Under the pieces are notes generated by a model that saw only the letters and a program-made list of their open reading frames with translations, had not been told where the DNA came from and did not search any database. DNA of 64,000 bases, taken from contig NZ_CP114040.1 in assembly GCF_026965555.1 (NCBI RefSeq), forward strand, positions 5,208,001-5,272,000. The letters are read 5' to 3'. The position numbers and the translations under genes were made by a program. The stretch comes from Nannocystis punicea. GTDB lineage: Bacteria > Myxococcota_A > Polyangia > Nannocystales > Nannocystaceae. Position 1 is the stretch's first letter. Every line of letters begins with the position of its first letter. This document shows positions 41,599-51,465 of this stretch, in pieces.

Positions 41599-44500
41599 TT
41601 GATCGACCCCACGAAGGCCGCCGAATCGGATGCGCACGGGCTGCGCGATGCGTTTCACCAGCAATTCGGCACGGTGCGAGCCGCCGCCCGCCTGTTCGGG
41701 ATCCCGTCGTCGTTGCTCGACGACGTGGCCCTGCAGACGTTCGTGATGGCTCACGGGCGTGGCGAGGACCTCCACGAGCCCGCCATCGCCCGCTCGCGGC
41801 TGGTCACGCTGACGCGGCGGGTGGCCGAGTGGTACCGCGAGGAGATGCCGGCCTCGACCGTGGACGTGCCGGTGGAATTCCCGGGCGCGGAGGTGCTGAC
41901 ACGCTTCGTCGCCGGCCTCGCGCCGCAGGCGCGCGAGGTGTTCGTGCTGTCCGAGCTCGGCGGTCTGCGGGTGCCGGAGATCTCGGCCGAGCTCGGCGTC
42001 GGCTTCGAGACGGCGCGGGCGCAGGTCGTCGAGCTCGTGCGGGACTTCGCCGCGGCGACCGCGGCCGCCGGCGCGGAGGAGGTGCTCCACGATCTGGTGC
42101 GGGTCCTCGATCCGCCGCCGGTGCAGCGAGAGCTGCAGCTGGCGGCCCTGGCCGCCCGTCTGGCGCCGCGGTCGTTGACGCCCGAGGGGGCCGAGCCGCC
42201 GCATTCCCAGTGGGTGATGCCGATCAGCCTGCGACGAGCTTCGAGCGGCCCGCTGCCTGCGGCCGGCGCTGAATCGAAGATGGCTGAAGGGACAGGTGCT
42301 TCGGGACAGCCGGCCTCTGCTGTTGGCGCGGGTGACTCGATGTCTTCAGGGACAGGTGCTTCGGGACAGGCCGATCCGCCGCCGGGCGAGGTTGCCGGGC
42401 TGAGGCCGGGGGCGCTGGTGGCCGGGGGCGAGGCGCCGATGTCGGGCGCGCCGGCAGGGGGCTCTGCGGAGGCTTCAGGCGAGGGCCAGCGGGCCGGAGC
42501 GAGTGCGCAGGTGGCCGGAGGGACAGGTTCCGCGCCGCCTTGGGGGCTGCCGCCCGGGAGCGGCGCGAGTGCGCAGATGGCCGAAGGGGCAGGCTCCGCG
42601 GGGAGCGCGGGAGCGGGCCCGAGTGGGCCGGCGGCCGCGGGGAGCTGGCCTGCTCCGCCCGGAGTCGGACCGGGCGCGCAGGGGGCTGCAGGCGGCGCGG
42701 GGCTTGGTGCGCAGATGTCCGGAGGGACAGGTGCGGCGCCCGCGTGGGGTCCGCCGCCGGGCGTCGGTGCGAGTGGGCCCGCGGCTGCGGGGAGCTGGCC
42801 GGCTCCGCCGGGAGTCGGAGCCGGGGTGCAGGGGGCTGCAGGCGGCGGCGCGGGGTCGAGTGCCCAGATGGCCGGAGGGACAGGTGGGGCGCCCGCGTGG
42901 GGTCCGCCGCCGGGCGTGGGTGCGAGTGCGCCGGGAGCCGTGGGGAGCTGGCCTGCTCCGCCGGGAGTCGGACCGGGTGCGCAGATGGCCGGAGGGACAG
43001 GTGGAGCGCCCGCGTGGGGTCCGCCGCCCGGCGTGGGTGCGAGCGGGCCAGGGGCTGCGGGGAGCTGGCCTGCTCCGCCGGGAGTCGGGCCGAGTGCATC
43101 CGTCGCTGCAGGCAGCGGCGGGGGGCCGGGTGCGCACATGGCCGAAGGGACAGGTGCGGCGCCGGGATGGGGACCGCCGCCAGGCGTGGGTGCGAGTGGG
43201 CCCGCGGCCGCGGGGAGCTGGCCTGCTCCGCCGGGCGCGCAAGCAGCAGGGGGCGCTGGGCCGGGGCCCGGTGCGCAGATGGCCGGAGGGACAGGTGCAG
43301 CGCCGGCGTGGGGAGCACCGGCCGGAGTCGGCGCCGCGGGACCAGGGGCCGCGAGCGGCTGGCCTGCTCCGAATGCAGGACCAGGTGCACCGATCGCTGC
43401 GAGTGGCGGGCCGGGTGCGCAGTTGCCCGGAGGGGCAGGTGCGGCGCCCGCGTGGGGACCACCGCCGGGGGTCGGCGCGAGCGGGCCCGGGGCTGTGAGC
43501 GGCTGGCCTGCTCCGCCTGGAGCGGGGCCGGGTGGACCGATCGCTGCAGGGAGCGCAGGGCCGGGTGATGCGCAGATGGCCGGAGGGACAGGTCCAGCGC
43601 CCGTGTGGGGACCGCCGCTCGGGGTCGGCGCCAGCGCGCAGATGGTCGCGGGGACAGGTGCAGCGCAGGGGCCGAGTGCGCAGATGGCCCCGGGGACAGG
43701 TCCCGCGCCCGCACCGATTGCGGGGACGGGTGCGGCGCAAGTCTCACCGCCCGTGGCGCCTGCGCCGCCGGGGCCGGGTGCCTGGGGGCAGGGGGCAGCT
43801 GCGCCGGTGGGCGCGGTGCCTGTCGCCTGGGGTCCCCCGGGGAGCCCAGGGGCGCCCGGGATCCTGATGCCGCCTGCAGGTCCCGGACAGGGCAGCGCCG
43901 GGGCGGGGGCGGGAGCGCCGATCGTCGTCGGCGGACTCGCCGGACCCGGGGTGTCGCCAATGCCTGTCGAGACAGGTCCCTCGGGTCAGCCTCTCGGTGC
44001 AGTGATGGCTCCCGGGACAGGTCCCTGGGGACAGGCGACGCCGGGGGCCGGGCAAGGCGCGGGGATGGGGTTGCCGGGGGTCGGGCAAGGTGCGGGGATG
44101 GCTCTGGGGACAGGTCCCTGGGGACATCCTGCTCCGGATCCTCAGGCAGGGCCGCCGGGGGTCGGGCCGCAGGCAGGGCCGCCGATGGCGGGGTCGCCGG
44201 GGGTCGGGCAAGGCGCGGGGATGGCTCCCGGGACAGGTCCCTGGGGACATCCAGCGCCGGCTGGCCAGGCAGGGCCGCCGATGGCGGGGTCGCCGGGGGT
44301 CGGGCGAGACGCGGGAATGGCTCCCGGGACAGGTCCCTGGGGACATCCAGCGCCGGGCCAGGCAGGGCCGCCGATGGCAGGGTCGCCGGGGGCAGGGCAA
44401 GGTGTGGGGATGGCCCCGGGAACAGGTCCCTGGGGACATCCAGCGCCGGGCCAGGCAGGGCCGCCGATGGCGGGGTCGCCGGGGGTCGGGCAAGACGCAG

Positions 44501-45579
44501 GAATGGCTCCCGGGACAGGTCCCTGGGGACATCCAGCGCCGGGCCAGGCAGGGCCGCCGATGGCAGGGTCGCCGGGGGCAGGGCAAGGTGTGGGGATGGC
44601 CCCGGGGACAGGTCCCTGGGGACATCCAGCGCCGGGCCTGCAAGCAGCGCCGCCGATGGGGCAAGGTGCGGGGATGGCTCCGGGGACAGGTCCTTGGGGA
44701 CATCCAGCGCCGGGGCTGCCTGCGGGGGCTCAGGCGGGGCATGGGCGGCCGGTGGCCGCGCCGCAACGCTCGCGCTCGATCGTGGCTGACCTCGACGTGC
44801 CGGAGCGCGACCTGACGGAGCGCCCGGGGCGGCTGGTGTCCGGCTCGACGGCGCTCGTCGTGGTCAGCTTGCTGGTGCTCGGGGTCGCGGGCGGGGGCGG
44901 GTATCTGGCCTGGCGTCAGACGCAGGTCGACCCGACGGTCGAACAGGAGGTCGAGCCCGAGTCTCCGCCGGAGACGGTAGCTCCGCCGCCCCCCGAGGGG
45001 CCCGAGGCGGTTCCTCCGCCGATCGGTCCCGAGCCGACGGCGCCGACCCCAACTCCGACGACCCCGACTTCGACGACCACGACTTCGACGACGTCGACTT
45101 CGACGACCACGACTCCGAGTACTCCGCCGACGCCGACGCCGACGACCAAGCCGGGCAAGACGGTGAAGTCCGAGACCGGCGGCTCGACCGCCAAGAAACC
45201 GCCGGCCGAGAAAGCGGGCTCGAGCTCCAAGTCGGGCTCGGGAGGCGTCAAGAAGGTCGAGCCGGTCGAGGATCCGCTGGCGAAGCGCAAGGAGCAGGCG
45301 GATGCGGCCGATCCGGGTCGGGTGCTGGTCGAGCTGGAGTACCTCAGCGCGATCGACAAGGCGCTCAAGGCCGGCAACTGGGCCCAGGCGCTGGCGTACG
45401 TCGAGCAGCACGACAAGGAGCTGCCGGGCGGGCAGTTGGTCGACAAGTTCGACGAGCGGCGGATCCGGGCGCTGTGCGGGATGGGACGCACCAGCGAGGC
45501 GCAGGCCAAGGTGACGCAGATCCTGGCCAAGCGGCCGGGCTCGAAGGTGAAGGCGGCGCTGGCCGAGTCCTGCAAGTAG
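41599..45579 (+). CDS. Membrane-tethered ECF-type sigma factor-like protein with giant repeat linker
   Basis: 1326 residues from a TTG at 41599. Residues 1-195 resemble an ECF sigma factor: region 2-like segment FHQQFGTVRAAARLFGI...LLDDVALQTFVMAH and region 4-like segment LAPQAREVFVLSELGGLRVPEISAELGVGFETARAQV. Residues about 220-1060 are a Gly/Pro/Ala-rich linker made of imperfect repeats. One membrane helix follows near 1078-1100 (STALVVVSLLVLGVAGGGGYLAW), then a Thr-rich stalk and a C-terminal helical TPR-like domain (YLSAIDKALKAGNWAQALAYVEQHDKELP). Topology would place the sigma-like part in the cytoplasm and the C-terminus outside. About 20 palindrome copies lie in the linker, in frame. 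Whether it initiates transcription is not shown. Confidence 0.78.
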   Translation: MIDPTKAAESDAHGLRDAFHQQFGTVRAAARLFGIPSSLLDDVALQTFVMAHGRGEDLHEPAIARSRLVTLTRRVAEWYREEMPASTVDVPVEFPGAEVLTRFVAGLAPQAREVFVLSELGGLRVPEISAELGVGFETARAQVVELVRDFAAATAAAGAEEVLHDLVRVLDPPPVQRELQLAALAARLAPRSLTPEGAEPPHSQWVMPISLRRASSGPLPAAGAESKMAEGTGASGQPASAVGAGDSMSSGTGASGQADPPPGEVAGLRPGALVAGGEAPMSGAPAGGSAEASGEGQRAGASAQVAGGTGSAPPWGLPPGSGASAQMAEGAGSAGSAGAGPSGPAAAGSWPAPPGVGPGAQGAAGGAGLGAQMSGGTGAAPAWGPPPGVGASGPAAAGSWPAPPGVGAGVQGAAGGGAGSSAQMAGGTGGAPAWGPPPGVGASAPGAVGSWPAPPGVGPGAQMAGGTGGAPAWGPPPGVGASGPGAAGSWPAPPGVGPSASVAAGSGGGPGAHMAEGTGAAPGWGPPPGVGASGPAAAGSWPAPPGAQAAGGAGPGPGAQMAGGTGAAPAWGAPAGVGAAGPGAASGWPAPNAGPGAPIAASGGPGAQLPGGAGAAPAWGPPPGVGASGPGAVSGWPAPPGAGPGGPIAAGSAGPGDAQMAGGTGPAPVWGPPLGVGASAQMVAGTGAAQGPSAQMAPGTGPAPAPIAGTGAAQVSPPVAPAPPGPGAWGQGAAAPVGAVPVAWGPPGSPGAPGILMPPAGPGQGSAGAGAGAPIVVGGLAGPGVSPMPVETGPSGQPLGAVMAPGTGPWGQATPGAGQGAGMGLPGVGQGAGMALGTGPWGHPAPDPQAGPPGVGPQAGPPMAGSPGVGQGAGMAPGTGPWGHPAPAGQAGPPMAGSPGVGRDAGMAPGTGPWGHPAPGQAGPPMAGSPGAGQGVGMAPGTGPWGHPAPGQAGPPMAGSPGVGQDAGMAPGTGPWGHPAPGQAGPPMAGSPGAGQGVGMAPGTGPWGHPAPGLQAAPPMGQGAGMAPGTGPWGHPAPGLPAGAQAGHGRPVAAPQRSRSIVADLDVPERDLTERPGRLVSGSTALVVVSLLVLGVAGGGGYLAWRQTQVDPTVEQEVEPESPPETVAPPPPEGPEAVPPPIGPEPTAPTPTPTTPTSTTTTSTTSTSTTTTPSTPPTPTPTTKPGKTVKSETGGSTAKKPPAEKAGSSSKSGSGGVKKVEPVEDPLAKRKEQADAADPGRVLVELEYLSAIDKALKAGNWAQALAYVEQHDKELPGGQLVDKFDERRIRALCGMGRTSEAQAKVTQILAKRPGSKVKAALAESCK
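42278..44723 (+). repeat. Coding repeat tract built around the dispersed palindrome
   Basis: The first part (42278-43700) repeats a variable block of 114-153 bp encoding GA-PAWGPPPGVGASGP and MAGGTG. The second (about 44000-44723) is a 93-bp tandem unit encoding MAPGTGPWGHPAPGQAGPPM plus an 11-residue end; unit starts at 44221, 44317, 44410, 44503 and 44596 show the 93-bp step. All indels are multiples of three, so the frame is maintained. Confidence 0.9.
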
Positions 45580-45605
45580 AGCCGGCGCTGGGAACGACCG
45601 CGCGG

Positions 45606-45766
45606 ATATGTCTCGAAGGACATGTCCCGCGGGCTCATGTGCGCGGCGTCCTTCGCGGTCGCTGGCAGGTGCGCGTGGCGGGCGAGTGATGTGTCTCCGA
45701 GGACATGTGCGAACTATCGCGGGGGAGGCCGAGATCCGCGAGATGTACCTGTCCTTATAGACATGT
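45606..45766. repeat. Palindrome copies downstream of the sigma-like gene
   Basis: Dyads at 45606, 45620 (sharing an arm with the first), 45689 and 45747, in the left end of the 45580-47408 convergent gap. The copies have ACATGTCC or ATATGTCT arms. No gene is seen between 45767 and the start of the minisatellite at about 45960. Confidence 0.85.
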
Positions 45767-45959
45767 GCACCCTGTCACCGGGCGAGCCGGCGTGGTCGTT
45801 GCGTGGCCTGCTCGATCGGGCATGTGATGACTTCACCCGGCGGAGCGAGCACGTGGTGTCGGGGGGATCCTGGTAGAGGCGCTCGCGCGTAGTCCGGCCG
45901 AGTTGCTTGGATTGATCGCAGCCTCGACCATCGGGTCCGTGGAAACCCTCAGGCCCAGC

Positions 45960-47340
45960 CGCGCGCCGGAGCGGAAGGCGCGGCACGGCCGAAGTCGCAC
46001 GGACCGGGTGGGCACGTCCGGACTTTTCACTGTTCGCTCGCGGTGGCACGGACGGAGGCGCGTCTGGGCTTTGGCCGCTCGCTCGCAGTGGCGCGGTCGT
46101 TCGCAGTGGCTTTCGCCGCTCGCTCGCAGTGGCGCGCTCGTTCGCAGTGGCGCGGTCGTTCGCAGTGGCACGGACGGAGGGCACGTCTGGGCTTTGGCCG
46201 CTCGCTCGCAGTGGCGCGCTCGTTCGCAGTGGCGCGGACGGAGTAGGCACGTCTGGGCTTTCGTCGCTCGCTCGCAGTGGCGCGCTCGCTCGCGGTGGCA
46301 CGGACGGAGGGCACGTCTGGGCTTTGGCCGCTCGCTCGCAATGGCGCGGTCGTTCGCAGTGGCTTTGGCCGCTCGCTCGCAGTGGCGCGCTCGTTCGCAG
46401 TGGCGCGGTCGTTCGCAGTGGCACGGACGGAGGGCACGTCTGGGCTTTGGCCGCTCGCTCGCAGTGGCGCGCTCGTTCGCAGTGGCGCGGACGGAGTAGG
46501 CACGTCTGGGCTTTCGTCGCTCGCTCGCAGTGGCGCGGTCGTTCGCAGTGGCACGGACGGAGTAGGCACGTCTGGGCTTTCGTCGCTCGCTTGCAGTGGC
46601 GCGGTCGTTCGCAGGTGGCGCGAACGGAGTGGGCATGTCTGGGCTTCGCCGCTCGCTCGCAGTGGCGCGGTCGTTCGCAGTGGCGCGAGCGGAGTGGGCA
46701 TGTCTGGAGGGTCGCTTCTCGCTCGCTCGCAGTGGCACGGACGGAGGGCATGTCTGGGCTTTGGCGCTCGCTCGCTCGCCGTTGCAGGGTCGGAGTGGGC
46801 ATGTCTGGGCTTTGGCCGCTCCTCGCAGTCGCACGGGCGGAGGGGGCGTCCGGCGTTCGTCGCTCGCGCTCGCAGTCGTACGACCGAGTGGGCACACCTG
46901 GGCTTCAGGCCGCTCGCTCGCAGTGGCATGTGCCGAGGGCACGTCTGGGCTTTGGCCGCTGGCTCGCTCGCAGTCCCACGGACGGAATAGGGACGGCCGG
47001 CTTTGCCCGCTCGCACGCAGTGGCATGGACCGAGGGCACGTCTGGGCTTTGGCCGCTGGCTCGCTCGCAGTCGCACGGACGGAGGCACCTCCCGGCTTTG
47101 GCCGCTCGCACGCAGTGGCATGGACCGCGGGTGCGTCTGGGCTTTGGTCGCTCGCTCGCAGTCGCACAGATGCAGTCGGGACGTCCGGCTTTGGTCGCTC
47201 GCGCGCTCGCAGTCGTACGACCGAGTGGGCACGTTCTGGCTTTGGCCGCTCGCTCGCTCGCAGTCCCACGGACTGAGCGGACACGCTGCTCGCAGTCGCA
47301 TGGACGGAGTGGGCGCGTGCGGTGTTTCGCCGGTCGCTCG
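45960..47340. repeat. Non-coding minisatellite of about 1.4 kb
   Basis: Roughly 20 imperfect head-to-tail units. The main unit (about 48 bp) reads CACGGACGGAG(TA)GGCACG, TCTGGGCTTTGGCC, GCTCGCTCGCAGTGG. It is often extended by one or more 18-bp sub-units GCGCGGTCGTTCGCAGTG. The left 700 bp are the most homogeneous and the right half is increasingly diverged. Long open frames on both strands are a by-product of the repeat lacking stops; two-base differences between units (GAGTAGGCAC versus GAGGGCAC) break any frame, so I do not call a protein. It lies in a convergent gap. Confidence 0.85.
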
Positions 47341-47350
47341 TGCCGCCACC

Positions 47351-47389
47351 AAAAACAAAATCGGAGCAGCGCGGACGCTGCTCCGATTT
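47351..47389 (-). terminator. Intrinsic terminator of the S1-domain gene
   Basis: A perfect 14-bp stem (47358-47371 with 47376-47389, arm CGGAGCAGCG) and four-base loop, followed on the minus strand by TGTTTTTGG. It lies 20 bp past the stop of the S1-domain gene, between it and the minisatellite. Confidence 0.9.
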
Positions 47390-47408
47390 CGTCGGCGGTC
47401 GGGACTGC

Positions 47409-48683
47409 TCAGGCGCGGCGGCGGGTGGCGGCAGGCTTGGCGTCGCCGGCGCTCTCGCGCGCCTGGGCGGGGGCGGGCTTGGCGTCGGGGAGCTTGGCCT
47501 GGAGGTCCTTCATGAGGTCGCCGAGGCTGCCGAGGCCCTTGCCGCCGCCGGCGCCCTTCTTGGCCTCCTTGGCGAAGGTCTTGAAGGCGGACCGCTCCTC
47601 GGCGGCCGCGACGCCCTGGATGCTGAAGCGGAGCTTGCCCTCGCCGCCGCCACGGCCGAGGACCACGACTTCGACCTCTTTGCCGACGGGGAAGGCGCGC
47701 TTGGCGTCGGCGTTGGGCGGCAGGCCGAGCTCGCTGGTGGGGACGAGGCCGCGCCCGATCTCGGTGTCGACGAACACGCCGAAGTTGGTGACCTGACCGA
47801 CCTTGCCCGGCAGCACCTGCTCGGCGGCGGCGCTGGCGGCCGACTCGGTCGACTGATCGGCCGACTTCATCGACAGGCTGATCTTGAGGTCGGTCGGGCT
47901 GGTGCCGCGCGGCTCGATCGCCAGGACGCGCACCTTGACGGTCTCGCCGATCTTGATCACGTCGGCGATCTTGTCGACGCGACCGTGGCCGAGCTCGGAG
48001 ATGTGGATCATGCCCTCGATGCCGCCGAGGTCGACGAAGGCGCCGTAGGGCTGGATCGTCTGGACGATGCCCTCGAGCTCGGCGCCGACGACCAGGCGCT
48101 CGCGCACGGCCTTGGCCTGGTTCTCGCGCTCGTCCTTGAGGACGGCCTTGCGCGAGACGATGACGGAGCGGCCGCCGTCGCGGATCTCGATGACCTTGAA
48201 GAACTGCTTGGTGCCGACGAAGCGCTCGAGGTCCTGGGCGAAGCCGAGGTCGACCTGCGAGGCGGGGCAGAACGCGCGCACGCTGCCGAGCTCGACCTCG
48301 AGGCCGGCCTTGACGGCCTTGGTGACAGTGGCCTCGACCGGCACGCCGCTCTGCAGCGCGAGCTCCAGCGACTGGGTGTCGATGCCGCCCTTGCCGATGG
48401 CGACGACCAACTGGATGCCTTCGGTCGACACGGCGGAGACGGTGGCCCGCAGCTTGTCGCCGACCTTGACCTTGAGGTTGCCGTCCTTGTCCAGGAGCTG
48501 GGTGCGGTCGATCCGCCCCTCGCTCTTGGCGCCGATGTCGAGGAACACGCTGTCGGCGCCGATCTCGACCACCGGACCCTCGACGAGCTGTCCGGGGCGC
48601 ACGCGCTTGCTCAGCCTGGCGCGCGTCTGCGCACCCTGGGCTTCAAACATCGCGGCGAAGTCTTCATCTTGCTGCTGGGCCAT
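47409..48683 (-). CDS. S1-domain RNA-binding protein (RpsA-like)
   Basis: 424 residues. Three or four S1 (OB-fold) domains: GQLVEGPVVEIGADSVFLDIGAKSEGRI, VPVEATVTKAVKAGLEVELGSVRAFCPASQVDL, and GAELEGIVQTIQPYGAFVDLGGIEGMIHISEL with a later fourth (KVGQVTNFGVFVDTEIGRGLVPTSEL). It has a Lys/Ala-rich basic tail. It resembles ribosomal protein S1, but has fewer domains than the six of E. coli and may be a paralogue, so no symbol is given. It is followed by a strong terminator. Confidence 0.9.
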   Translation of the reverse strand: MAQQQDEDFAAMFEAQGAQTRARLSKRVRPGQLVEGPVVEIGADSVFLDIGAKSEGRIDRTQLLDKDGNLKVKVGDKLRATVSAVSTEGIQLVVAIGKGGIDTQSLELALQSGVPVEATVTKAVKAGLEVELGSVRAFCPASQVDLGFAQDLERFVGTKQFFKVIEIRDGGRSVIVSRKAVLKDERENQAKAVRERLVVGAELEGIVQTIQPYGAFVDLGGIEGMIHISELGHGRVDKIADVIKIGETVKVRVLAIEPRGTSPTDLKISLSMKSADQSTESAASAAAEQVLPGKVGQVTNFGVFVDTEIGRGLVPTSELGLPPNADAKRAFPVGKEVEVVVLGRGGGEGKLRFSIQGVAAAEERSAFKTFAKEAKKGAGGGKGLGSLGDLMKDLQAKLPDAKPAPAQARESAGDAKPAATRRRA

Positions 48684-48772
48684 GGGGGGCCAAGCTTGGC
48701 AAAGCCGACCTCGCGGGACAAGGGCCGGGCCTCACAAGACGGCGGCTTCGCGACGCGCCGTGAGCCACGCAC

Positions 48773-50242
<1,470 letters not shown>

Positions 50243-50364
50243 TCGTCGACTGGCTCGGGAGTGTATCGTCTTGGTGGCCACGCCACCATCGGCGCGAATC
50301 TCAGGCTCAATTTCGCGTATCCGGCCGAATCACCGCCGCTGGGGGCGAGCGGCGGCGCCGCCAC

Positions 50365-51363
50365 TCAGAGGCCGTGGAAGCTGATGAACGGGTCGGGCGG
50401 GCTGTCCTGGCCGGCCTTGAGGTCGAGGTGCAGGTGATTGGCGTGTGCCCGGTCGTGATCCGGTGTAAGCAGGGTGTGTACGAGCCCGCCCTCGGCGGCG
50501 ACGCAGACCAGACCGAGGAGGAGCTCCGAGGCCGGCGCCCCGACCGGCGGCTCCGCGCCGGGCCCCGTCTCTCGCGGCCCCGGGCACCGCCGCAGGGTCC
50601 TCCGCGGATAGTGGTCCTCGACCGTCGCGGCCGCGTCACCGCCACGTCGCAAGGCGTACAGATCGAGCGCGAGGCCGAGGTTGTGCTGACTCTTCGGCTT
50701 CTGCTGCACGATCTTGCCCCGCCGCAGGGCGGAAAAGTACTGCACCTCGGTGACGCCCCGGGCGTGCAGCCACTCGGCCAGCGGCACCACAGCGGCGACC
50801 AGGCGACAGTCCCAAATTGCATGGGCGTCGCGCTCGAGATCCGTGCTCCACGGGATCGTGAAGGCGACGCCCGCGATCGGGCCGCGCAGGCGCACGGGGA
50901 TCGCGACCTCGGGCGCCTCGTCGCGGCCCAGGGCGACGAACTCGACCTCGCGCTCGCGCAAGTAGTCGTGACAGCGCGCGGCGTTCATCGCCATCAGCGC
51001 GGTCGCGTCGGGCCCGGTCGGCGCGGGCGTCCGCACGGGCGATGGCGCGCGCGTCGGCTCGGGGCGCGCCTGCGCAGCCGGCCGCGCGGTCGGACGCGAG
51101 GCGCTCGCGGCCGGACGCGGTGCCGTCTGTCCTTCAGGACCTGTCTCCTTGCACCTGGCGCTTGCGACCTGTACCAGAGCGCGGTTGCCGGCGAAGCCGC
51201 TCGGGCAATCGGGCGGGCGGACGGCGGGCAGGCGCCAGCGCGGGCCGTTCGACCAGCCGAGCCGGCCGCTGCCCGCGGCGTCGGCGTTCGTGGGCACGAG
51301 CAGGGCGCCGAGCAGCGCGACCCGTAGGGTGGTCGTGAAGGCGCCTCTGTGTGCAGATGTCAT
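50365..51363 (-). CDS. Extensin-like C-terminal domain protein (putative zinc peptidase)
   Basis: 332 residues from the ATG at 51363, beginning with a signal peptide (LRVALLGALLVPTNADAAG). A Pro/Ala/Arg-rich linker separates it from a C-terminal domain with the extensin-like/VanY pattern: WLHARGVTEVQYF, the SQHNLGLALDLYAL segment (first metal ligands H and D), and HANHLHLDL (second His pair). The fold is that of M15-related peptidoglycan carboxypeptidases, so cell-wall modification is likely. Chained palindromes at 51125 and 51139 lie in the linker (KETGPEGQT). Confidence 0.8.
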   Translation of the reverse strand: MTSAHRGAFTTTLRVALLGALLVPTNADAAGSGRLGWSNGPRWRLPAVRPPDCPSGFAGNRALVQVASARCKETGPEGQTAPRPAASASRPTARPAAQARPEPTRAPSPVRTPAPTGPDATALMAMNAARCHDYLREREVEFVALGRDEAPEVAIPVRLRGPIAGVAFTIPWSTDLERDAHAIWDCRLVAAVVPLAEWLHARGVTEVQYFSALRRGKIVQQKPKSQHNLGLALDLYALRRGGDAAATVEDHYPRRTLRRCPGPRETGPGAEPPVGAPASELLLGLVCVAAEGGLVHTLLTPDHDRAHANHLHLDLKAGQDSPPDPFISFHGL

Positions 51364-51465
51364 ACCTCGCGCGATTGTGAGGCATGCCGCGACCTCAAGC
51401 AAAAAAAACCCCGCCCGGGCCCCTCAGGTCGGGCCTAAGCTGACCGCCGAGGTCGCCCGGAAGCC

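Noticed and set aside
45714..47796. Long open frames on both strands across the minisatellite
   Set aside because: The repeat unit lacks stop codons in several frames, but two-base indels between units shift any protein frame and there is no start, signal or domain. One frame also runs into the end of the S1-domain gene.
51385..51425. An A8 tract next to a GC-rich block as a terminator
   Set aside because: It lies between divergent genes, upstream of both, with no convincing stem, so it is more likely promoter-region sequence.
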